From Solen grandis (lineage: Eukaryota > Mollusca > Bivalvia > Adapedonta > Solenidae), in NCBI GenBank assembly GCA_021229015.1, contig CM037788.1:48290033-48354032 (forward strand): a stretch of DNA of 64,000 nt, given 5' to 3'. Under the pieces are notes generated by a model, which had not been told where the DNA came from, ran no database searches, and saw nothing but the letters and a program-made list of their open reading frames with translations. Below are positions 47,509 through 56,966 of this stretch, piece by piece (the stretch's first letter is position 1; each line of letters opens with the position of its first letter). Both the position numbers and the translations under genes were made by a program.

Positions 47509-47609
47509 AATATTGTAATAAAATCATAATTCAAACGTAGTAGAATGTAAATGTTGTTGTTGTTTTTTTGTTTTCATTGTGGGAAGTACTCTTATACATA
47601 TATACGAGG

Positions 47610-47853
47610 GGCCGCCGTGGCCGAGCGATTACAGTCGTGGACTACAAATCTTTCAGCCCCTCACCGCTGTAGGTTCGAATCCCAGTAGGGATTTTGCATG
47701 TGAGGAAGCCTTCTAGCTGGCTTGCGGTAGGTCGGTGGTTCTACCCGGGTACCTCTGTGTACTCGGGGTCTTCCTCCACCGAAATTAGCTGGACGTCGCT
47801 ATATGATTGAAATACTATCGCAGCGACGGTAAACCCCAATACAACAACAACAT
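47610..47853 (+). repeat. family A SINE, full length, alternative tRNA-like head
   Basis: The head GGCCGCCGTGGCCGAGCGAT (A-box, Leu/Ser tRNA-like), AGGTTCGAATCCCAGTAGGG (B-box), body and the tail ATGATTGAAATACTATCG, AGCGACGGTAAACCCC, then AACAACAACA. The complete head shows the tRNA origin of the family. Confidence 0.85.
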
Positions 47854-48411
47854 ATATACGAAATCAGTATCTACTGAAGAAATACGATTCAGTTAGAAAT
47901 TTAGAAGGGTTTTATAACATTCTTAGTTCAACTGGTGCTAATGTTATGTATAGAAAAGCGTTATATAGTGATAAATTGCTTCAAAACTTTCTTGATGATA
48001 AAATATTGACTGGTTAAAATATTGACACGTGATTATTCACCACCTTGTCTAAATTATGTATGTCATCTCATTTAAGTTTAAATTGGATTTGATGGTATAA
48101 TACGTGTGTATACATTCTTTAAATGGGAGAAATATGCAGCTTTTGTATTTGTAATATGGAGGCATATAACTTAATATTTATTTTATTTATTTATATTTAT
48201 TATATACATTTATAATAGATTGAATGGTGATGGTGATGATTGAGTCAGTAGAAGGCGTATGACACAACTTCCTTTGTCTCCTGACCATGTGCTTAGTATT
48301 TTGGACCGGAGGCCTATATTGCTATGAATAAATTCTTTGACTTGACTTGACTATAAGGGCTTTCTGAAAATGTATATCAGTATACCTCACCATGTTTTTT
48401 GTTGTTGTTTT

Positions 48412-48980
48412 TTCTGGACGGTATTCAGTACTGAATATATGTTACTGTTATTAAGTACTGTATATTTATTAGTATGTCCAATTAAAATGGGTCCGTTGGC
48501 GCAAGTGCAAATTGGTATTGCAGTCGAATGGAAAGCCGTGATTGTAATAATTTTCAGTGACCGATATTTTTCTATATGATTGTTTTGGGGATATCAAATA
48601 CATTATTTGCGTTTGTTTCAAATAGTTTCGCGTGTGATTTATCATATTTAATAAGTTATTAGTAAGTAGATGCTTTTATACATGTAAGTCTTCACTTGTA
48701 GCACATTTCATGTCTTCTGTATTGAGCTTATAATTGTACATGGTTGTTTAATTATTACATGATATGTGGGATAAGTAATGCGTAAAGTATATTTTATGAA
48801 TATGCAAACGTAATATGAAGAAAATGCAGTAAATAGTGAAATGTGAACTGTCGGACTGTGTACTGGTCAGTAGTGCTGCGCTGTTGAGACCTATAAATAG
48901 CATTGGCTTACGGTAGTGCCCGCTCAGTATTTTTCTCTGCAAGGGGTCGTTAGTTCTATTCCAGCTTGGACCTTTTTTTT
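48412..48980 (+). repeat. LTR-like dispersed repeat, copy 2, with TATA box and initiator
   Basis: A 569-bp copy of 40374-41030. TATAAATAG at 48892-48900 is followed about 34 bp later by an initiator-like TCAGT at 48924, the spacing expected of an RNA polymerase II core promoter. No gag, pol or primer-binding site adjoins, so a solo LTR is the simplest reading. Confidence 0.7.
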
Positions 48981-49221
48981 AATTCTTTTTGAGAGAAGTT
49001 AGATAATATATGTATAGTAGGCCTGTGTTTTAAATACTAGTTTTTATACATTTATTATTTTCCGTTGTATCTGCTTCCCTTTTATTTAAAACATCGACCA
49101 CAGGACCCTGATCACAATATTCATTTAAACAAATCTTTCAAGAAAATCTCAACATATATAATTAAAGATAATATATAGAGAGGTCGAAATTATTTATCTT
49201 ATTTTTTGAGATAATATATAG

Positions 49222-50738
49222 AGAGGTGCCGGTGAAGCAATACAGATGAATGAGACGATCCCGTCCAACCGCAGAGTTGGCCGCCAGCTGGAACATGAGA
49301 CAGGACTGCCTCATCCGCGACCGGGGTTGACTCCTACAGTGCAACACCAGCACATGGTGGGGAAGCAGTGTCTGAAGCTTCCATATTTGGTTGGCCCATG
49401 TTTAGCCAACCTCTCCGAGTCCGACCATCTGCGGCTTAGACAGGAAGTCACTTAGAGTTTTGAGGTCTGCAGAGGATGCCTTTTGTTTCGGGTGGAGCCC
49501 TACAACAACTGACACCCCTTGGTCCGTCCATAGTCGGAGTTGGTCCTCTGTAGGGTAGGTCTCCATAGTCGGAGTTGGTCCTCTGTAGGGTAGGTCTCCG
49601 GTTCGCAGAAGACCCCAGTGACCCGTTCCAAGACCACCTCATACGGTTCTGCGGCGGCCCGATGCTGACAGATCTTCTGGAGTGAAGGCTCTTTGATTCC
49701 CAAGTCCCCCATGGTCCTGTCGAGATGACAGTGGCTGTCGAAGACCTTGGGCAGGGAAGGCAGCAGGTCAAAGTCTTTGTGAGACTGAACTGCTTCCTCA
49801 AGATCACCACCTGATGGGATTCCAGCATTGAGATCAGTAGAGTGGGGGATCTACAGTGGAGCAGGGCTCTTGAATGGGCATGATGTCCATGTCCAGACTT
49901 GTACCATGGATAGTGACGGTCCCTAGGCCGGTCATCGGGACGGCGGTACTCTCTAGTCGATGTTGCTGAGCAGCGTGACATCTCCTCGGATGTGAACTTC
50001 CTTTCGTCCAATCTGGGGCGGGCCATCCGTTTCTTCCTCTTCTTTTGCGTCAGCTTCTCCGGGGGGGGGGGGGGGTTCGACAGCACCTTGGCGCAGGATG
50101 GCCCAGTAGGTGTTGAGGCAACGACTGTCGGGGCCGAAGTCTCCACAACAGAGGTTGGAGTCTATACAACCGGGGCTACGGTTGTCACGGGTGCTGGGGG
50201 CCACAACGGCGGTTTCAACCTTAGGTGGGGGGCGTCGCTGACCCTTGACAGAGCTGACTGGTTTGCCTCTGGGAGGAGACGAGCCCGGAGTACTCCCTAA
50301 CAGAGAGTCCTCGACAGGTGTGTCCATCCCCATGTCGGCTGTTGACGCCAGGAGTCCGTTATCAGGCTCCTGAGAACCCACGTTTCTAGCTCCTGCGTCA
50401 GCCTTGGCGGTCTGTAGAGTGAGATCACTCTGCAGGCGGACGTCGGTGCTCGGCTTAGCTGGTTCGTCGCTCCACTCCACCATCTGTACTTTGGGCAGAG
50501 GGAAGACATTTCGGCTAATCCAGCTTTGGCTCCGGAGCTGGAGGGAGTCCAGTGCACGGGCGAGCTCCAATAGCCACATTTCAGATCCACGGGATTTCAT
50601 GAGCTCCACCTGGTCACTGAGATCCTTGGTGGCGTCATTGGAATTTCCTGACCCCGTCACTAGCTGAGCCAGTTTCAGGGCAGGATCCAAGGCTCACCGA
50701 TCGGTCTCCTTGCGGATGGGCTGCAAGGGGTCCGCCAT
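49222..50738 (-). pseudogene. ORF downstream of a Ty3/gypsy integrase, with C-terminal TatD-like nuclease domain (broken)
   Basis: Reading down the minus strand, a start codon at 50738-50736 (MADPLQPIRKETDR) is followed by an in-frame stop and then an open stretch to about 49953. That stretch is an uncharacterised region with a Pro-rich, then Lys/Glu-rich, segment. From about 49830 the frame carries TatD family landmarks: VFDSHCHLDRT (metal-binding HxH) at about 49745-49715, GVFCEPETYP, then in a shifted frame VVVGLHPKQ and MVGLGEVG, and LVLHCRS. The next site reads LYCFTGT, where the family has His for Tyr. The domain is cut before the final Asp motif. A 35-bp tandem duplication (49527-49596) causes the frame change, and at least two stops are present. 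TatD proteins are metal-dependent DNases/3' exonucleases; this copy is dead. Confidence 0.75.
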
Positions 50739-52440
50739 ACCTATCACAGAAAGCAAACATAACCCCTTAGCGTACCCGCCTATGACAGTCGCTGCACTTA
50801 TATTTATCAATGTCCAAGGCATCAGTTGGCGTAATGTCAACACAGGAGCCACATTGAATCATAAAGCGGAGCTGCCAGGGTTTCCCCTGCAAGAGCAATA
50901 AACCCTATCATCACCTCTAGCGGGCTTCGAAACCTTACCTGGGTTCTTCTTCCAATGTGCAATCCACTGAGGGATCTCGCGATCTCCGCAAAGTTTAAGA
51001 CGGTCATGATTAACAACAAAAACAGAATTCCTGAGCTTGACTCGGAAAAGATAGGAAGACAGTTTCTTACACTTACCCGTCAGCACGGCAGTATCAAGGA
51101 GACACTGAGTCACCTACCTCGAAGTTTCGTTCCATGATGCGGAGGTCATAACTGCGTTTCATCCGTTTGGACGTAGCCTTCATGACCTTTCGGGCGGTTT
51201 CATGAGCTCTCTGCATGGTGGAGGTGAGTTCTCTCACATGGGGAGGGGAAACATTAATTCCGCCGGAGTACTTACCTCTCTCCCCATTATCATCATGTTG
51301 ACCGTGAAGCCAATCATGCGGTTCACTGATGTTCTGAGGGCGCCTGCAATTTGCTTCAGATGTTAGTCCCACTGTTTTGGGGATTTGCCCACGAAACAGC
51401 CAACTGCGTCCATGAGGGTGCGGTTTTAACGCTCCACCTGGCCATTAGAGGAGGGCCAGTAGGGCGTGGTCCGCGCCTTCTGGATCTCTAGAACTCTGTA
51501 AAACTCTTGGTCTTTGACTCAAAGTTGCGGCCTTGATCCGAGAAGACCTTGAAAGGATTTCCAAATCTTGAGAAGAAGCCGTCGACCGTTGCCCTTGCGG
51601 TATCCTCCGCGGACTAGGCACTGGAATGCACTCCACTCACGTGGTGAACTGATCGACTATCACGAGCACATCTCCTTTCCCCGAGGCGTCTTGGGAAGAG
51701 GCCCTAGTAAATCAATATGCACTGTTTCCATGGGCGCACCCGCCTGATATTCAGTCGTGGGGCACCTACCCTGGCGAGCAGTCTTTTTGATTGTACTGAG
51801 CATAACCAGCCAAAAGAAACGATGATGTCTTTCCCAATATCATTCCAAGCAAACTTCTCCTTCATTCGGTCACAAGTGCGACTCTCGCCCTGGTGACCGA
51901 TAGAAGGGAGGTCATGGTTCAGTTCCATGGCCTTCGCCCTCATTTCGACTGGCATCAAGAGTTGTTTCTCCTCAGAATGCTTATCAGTTTGATAGAGCAC
52001 ACCGTCAATCAGAGACAAACTCTCCCTCTTGGTGACTGGGCTAGAACGAAAAATGGCTTATGCATCAGGCACCCTTTTATTCTCCAGCCAATCCAGCACC
52101 AGACCCAAGTCACTGTCTCGATGCTGCGCCTCCCGTAAATCAGACACAGTGAAACCCCAACTTTGTGAGGCATCATTAGGTGAATCCAGGTAGGGCTTTC
52201 CATCCTTCTGAGCTGTACCCAGGTCCCCAAGGGGAGGATCCTGGTCCGGAGCCTGCCCCGGGTCGCTATCAGAGTCATACTGGCCACACTCCATGTAGAG
52301 AAAAACCCGCAGCGTCCCACGGAATTTTCTCCAGAAACCCAGCCATTGTGGTCACATCCACTGGATCTACAGCGTCCCCCGGGCCCCAAGCCCCCTTAAG
52401 GTCGTACTGTGACATGCGATCCTCAACAGTACTAAAAATC
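50739..52440 (-). pseudogene. degraded Ty3/gypsy-type pol: RNase H-integrase linker, integrase, PHD-like cysteine cluster
   Basis: In minus-strand order: linker text ending LREAQHRDSDLGLVLDWLEN (about 52160-52075); integrase zinc-binding region (LIDGVLYQ, LNHDLPSIGHQG, MKEKFAW; the Cys pair is damaged) at 52018-51780; catalytic core with VHIDLLGPLP (first Asp), VFSDQGRN (second Asp) and NGQVE (Glu) across frames at about 51720-51400; a C-terminal part with RMKRSYDLRIMERNFEVGD (51170-51100), then LLDTAVLTGKCKKLS and RNSVFVVNHDRLKLC. After that, YCSCRGNP, FMIQCGSC and KCSDCH at about 50905-50770 give a PHD-finger-like Cys spacing with the His segment deleted. Many stops and frameshifts are present. 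Reverse transcriptase and LTRs were not found; the 5' side is cut near 52480 by another element. Confidence 0.8.
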
Positions 52441-52539
52441 AGATCCTCTGGGAGAATTATTCAAAACCTTAGTTAACTATTTTCAATTGGGCTCTATATC
52501 TTCTGTGAAATTCTATCTGCAGTTATGCTCAGGATGAGC

Positions 52540-53727
52540 TTGTGGACACTCTAGAGGTCACAGTTTTGGCCCACTCTTTATGAAAGTTGATTTGGATATT
52601 TTTCTACATGAGTCATGTGGGGTCAAAAATTAGGTCTCCAGGTCAAACTTAGAAAATTATAAAAAAACAAACAATGTTGGCATTCTAGAGGCCACTGTTT
52701 TAGCCCAATCTTCATAAAATTTGGTAAGGATGTTTGTTTCAAAATATCTTTGATATGTTAAAGATTGGATCACGTGGGGTCAAAAACTTGGTCATTAGGT
52801 CAAATCTTGGAAAGTCTTAGAAAACCTTGTGGTCACACTAAAGGCCACATTTTTGGCCCAACCTAAATGGATTTGGTCAGAATGTTTGTCTACATGATAT
52901 CTCAAATGAGTTCAAAATTTGGGTCTTATGGGGTCAAAATCTTGGTCATCAGCTCAAATTTTAGAAGAAAAAAAACTTGTGTAGACTCTAGAGGTCACAT
53001 TTTTGGCCTAACCTCCACGTACCTTGGTCAAAATGTTTGTTTACAAAAAATCTCGGATGAGTTCAAAACTGGGACACATGAGATCAAAAAGTAGGTCACC
53101 AAAGTAAATCTTAAAGTATCTTGAGAACACTTTAGAGGCGGCACTTTTGGCTCAATCTTCATGGACTTTAGTAATAAAGTTTGTCTACATGAAATATTGC
53201 ATGAGTTCTAAAATGGGTTACTTGGGGTCAAAATGTAGGTCACCAGGGTAAATCTTAGAAAAACTTTGTGAACACTGTTGACCTTTTTCCAACCTGTAAC
53301 TTGGTCAGAATGTTTGTTAATTTTCGGGTCAAAATTAGGTCACAAGGTCAAATCTTAGAAAGAGCTGTATGAACACTGTAGATGTCATATATTTGGCCCA
53401 ATCTTCACAGAATTTGATCAGAATGTTTATCTATTTGAAATCTGGGATGTGTTCAAAACTGAGTCACATGGGGTCAAAAAGTAGGTCACCAGGAAAAATT
53501 AAAGAAAAAAAAACTAAAACTTGTGAACACTGTAGTGGCTACATTTTTGTCCCATTTTTCATAAACCTTGATAAGAATGATGTCTGCATGAAATCCCAGT
53601 GCAAATTTAGGTCACTTGGTCAACTGTTAGAAAAAGCATTGCAAACACTTTAGAAGCCACATATTTGGTAATCATGCCTATCACAGCAATCTTACATAGG
53701 TGAGCGACACAATGCCATCCCTCTTGT
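52540..53727 (+). mobile_element. second Helentron/pearl-like element, older, 5' end missing
   Basis: About eight diverged ~145-bp monomers of the kind seen at 42698-44218 (CACTCTAGAGGTCACAGTTT, GTCATGTGGGGTCAAAAAT, TAGGTCACCAGG). It ends with ATAGGTGAGCGACACAATGC and CATCCCTCTTGTTTCT. The 5' AGCTCACCTG end is absent. It directly abuts the gypsy-like remnant. Confidence 0.8.
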
Positions 53728-54043
53728 TTCTTATTGTCCTTTCTTCTGATGGAACCTCAGGGGGGGGGGCATATGTGTTTTCTATAAGCAGAGTCTCCTG
53801 TATTCTGTACTAAAATACTCTTTTAATATGTCCAATGTTGGTTATTTTCACCACCATAATATGAAGCTAAACTGTTTGTAGTCTGTTACTGGGGTGGTAT
53901 GATTAAATAACATTACAGTGTACACTGTGATATTACTTATAAGCAGTTCTGGACTCACTGTCCTGTTCCTCCTATCTTCAGTGGTACCAATAGCTTTCAA
54001 TGAATATGCAATGATTGAATGATGGTTTCTTTATTTATTCCAG
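53728..54043. other. intergenic or intron, nothing recognised
   Basis: It contains a G-run at about 53761-53769 and ends in TTATTTATTCCAG, a good acceptor. Confidence 0.4.
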
Positions 54044-54281
54044 GTCACAAGAATTTGTGTCATGGCAGAGCTGACATGATCATTAGACATGCAGATATTC
54101 CACAAGATGTGACTGTTGCTGACAAAGAACCAGAAACAGAAGATGATGAACCAAAGGCTAAGAAAGCAAGAATTAAGACTGGAGTTGCCTATCCAGATTC
54201 TCCCAGAATAGGAATGGTTGATGTTAAAACTGACTTTATTTGGTCTGCTTTGGAAAGTGAAAATAAAGATCATTGCATATT
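54044..54281 (+). CDS. orphan coding exon, acidic/lysine-rich protein of unknown function
   Basis: It follows the acceptor TTATTTATTCCAG and stays open with composition unlike its surroundings. Visible text includes NLCHGRADMIIRHADIPQDV, then an acidic run (EPETEDDEPKAKKARIKTG) resembling a nuclear-localisation-like patch, then SPRIGMVDVKTDFIWSALES. I do not recognise the family. No clear donor is seen. The frame runs into the 35-bp satellite and stops at 54373-54375, so the exon may be truncated by it. Partner exons were not identified. Confidence 0.4.
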
Positions 54282-54288
54282 CAGTGTA

Positions 54289-54740
54289 CATTATTATTTG
54301 TGTGATTGTAAGGATCCAGGGTACATTAATATTTGTGTGATTGTAAGGATCCATGGTACATTAATATTTGTGTGATTGTAAGGATCCATGGTACATTAAT
54401 ATTTGTGTGATTGTAAGGATCCATGGTACATTAATATTTGTGTGATTGTAAGGATCCATGGTACATAAATATTTGTGTGATTGTAAGGATCCATGGTACA
54501 TTAATATTTGTGTGATTCTAAGGATCCGTGGTACATTGATATTTGTGTGATTGTAAGGGCCAGTGATTCATTAATATTTGTGTGATTCTAACGACCAATG
54601 ATACATTGGTATTTTGTGGTTTGTGATTGGAAGGACCCATAATTGTGTGATTGTAAGGACACAAGGTACATTAATATTTCTGTGATAAGAAGGGTCAGTG
54701 GTTCATTAATATTTGTGTGGTTGAAGGGCTTATTGGGATG
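54289..54740. repeat. 35-bp satellite
   Basis: About 12 units of GTACATTAATATTTGTGTGA plus TTGTAAGGATCCATG. The first half is well preserved and the second half (from about 54540) has substitutions and indels. Confidence 0.95.
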
Positions 54741-55089
54741 GTTTGGATCCCATGATCCTTTGTTTTGAAACATTAATCTTCTTTATGTTGTAAGGTAATC
54801 TGGGGATGGTTCCCCTACCCTGTTGACCTATAACGGGGATAATAACTATTGATACCCATATAAGGGTCTAAAAACAACAAAAACATTATTTTTATTTCCA
54901 AATAAAGTTCCATGTTATGTCGTTTTTTCTCTTAAGGCACTGAGCCGCCCTTGAGTTAAAAACATCTCTTCAAATTGCAAATTTTTGTTAATGATTGTGA
55001 AACAATGCCGTTGTTTTTAGCTTACCTGATTACAATGCCTTAAAGATAAGCTATTATAATCACCTTTTGTCTGTCAGCGCTGTTATGTT

Positions 55090-55124
<35 letters not shown>

Positions 55125-56470
55125 AAAAAACACAAAAAAAACTGGGTTTCTTTTTTCCCCCCGTTTTCGTTACGAAGGCCATAGCAGCACCTTTGTTTGA
55201 AATCGGCTTACATAACCGTTCAAAGCAAACTTATTCTTCACATAACCGTGGCTAAAAATGAGTATATATATATAGAGAGAGAGAGAATAAGAGAGAGATT
55301 TTGACAGAAAAAGAACGATTTTATTGACTGAAAATGTTTGACAAACGGTATATAATCTCTCTCTGTCTCCTTTGCTGAATAAAAGAATTTTTTTTTACTA
55401 CAGCAAAGTATATTTACAGGCATATTCATGTTAATATCAAGAACTTGTATGCATTTTAATTCATGAAGAAAATAGATTAACAAAAAAATGTAATTCTTTT
55501 ATTCATTTCTTTGAATTATTTAATAGGGTTAAATGTGATGAATATATTATGCACAACAAAATAAAACACAGTTAAACAAAAGTTGCGCATCTCTGCTACC
55601 CATTTCTTTGATGAAGTTCACCGCTGATCACCAATATAGTTTCATTATGCACAGTCATATATTTTGTTAAATGAAACTTACATCTTGATTGTCCCTTTTA
55701 TTTTTGTTACTGTAAACTACTCAATAATAAAGTCATTTATATGAGGCCGGCTTAGTCTAACAGGGACTCTTAACACTACCCTGGTCTCACTTAGTAAGTC
55801 TTAAAGCATTGCTGAATATCATCTCCTGAGGAAAGATTCTTACAGTAATTATGTCAATGTTAAACGCCATTTTCATAAACGTTGACTCATATCGCTTAAG
55901 GTAATCCTTCCATCATTAAATTATAATCATGGTCCTTCAAATGCTTAAAAAGACTTCAATGCAGATGAAAGCATTCATTGGCTATTGCAGGTTTTTTAGC
56001 TCAAAGTTTATAAAGACTTGCATTTACTATAGATTTTACACTGAAGCTTGCTAAACCTCGGATTGCTTCTTTGAGTTAGAGAAAAAATCCCGTTTACAGA
56101 GGAATACATATGGAAAACTTAAAATTTTGTTCGTTTTTAAAAGTTAAAAAAATAATGAAAACATGCTTTAAAATTGTTAGTGATGAATTTTTAAACCTTT
56201 AAAATATTGCCATCATATGCCATTAACATACATAGCTGTATTTCGGAGTATAATAAAATCAAGCAAACGAAATATATATGTTTATCGTTTAATTGATGTG
56301 GATATTTTTTCAGAATGGCCACGTAAGATGAAAAAAATGAAATGATACATAAATGATTTCGCAAAGTAAGAAATAATGAAAAGAAGTTAAAATAACGTGT
56401 TTCATCAAGATTATACATAATACATTCCTGATCTTCCCTGTGAAACAATGCTTACAAGTACAAGTGTATA
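54741..56470. other. intergenic with simple repeats
   Basis: (AT)n at about 55091-55122, (TA)n and (GA)n at about 55262-55298. No gene is seen on either strand. Confidence 0.5.
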
Positions 56471-56477
56471 TGTATGT

Positions 56478-56490
56478 ACATATGTAGCTT

Positions 56491-56524
<34 letters not shown>

Positions 56525-56932
56525 TAAAACTAAGCACAGACAACATATGTAGCTGAACTCTCTCTCTCTCTCTTACAATTACATGTACATTGTTCCTATT
56601 TATGCGGTAAAACTAAGCACAGACAACATATGTAGCTGAACTCTCTCTCTCTCTCTCTTACAATTACATGTACACTGTTCCTATTTATGAGGTAAAACTA
56701 TGCACAGACAACATATGTAGCTGAACTCTCTCTCTCTCTCTCTCTCTCTTACAATTACATGTACATTGTTCCTATTTATGCGGTAAAACTAAGCACAGAC
56801 AACATATGTAGCTGAACTCTCTCTCTCTCGGTAAAACTAAGCACAGACAACATATGTAGCTGAACTCTCTCTCTCTTACAATTATATGTACATTGTTCCT
56901 ATTTATGCGGTAAAACTAAGCACAGACATTAA
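56478..56932. repeat. compound satellite: ~65-95-bp units built around (CT)n
   Basis: Five to six copies of ACATATGTAGCTGAACTCTC followed by a (CT)n run of variable length, TTACAATTACATGTACATTG, TTCCTATTTATGCGGTAAAA and CTAAGCACAGACA. Length variation comes mainly from the (CT)n and from deletion of the middle word. Confidence 0.9.
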
Positions 56933-56966
56933 AATCTGGGGAACAAATAAGAAGAGGAAGGGCAGA

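Noticed and set aside
47610..47690. tRNA gene
   Set aside because: A-box and B-box words are present, but the acceptor stem does not close, there is no clear anticodon arm, and the sequence continues into a SINE body found elsewhere in the window.
49992..50667. Plus-strand ORFs within the retroelement
   Set aside because: They are shadows of the minus-strand frame, which carries the recognisable TatD and integrase motifs.
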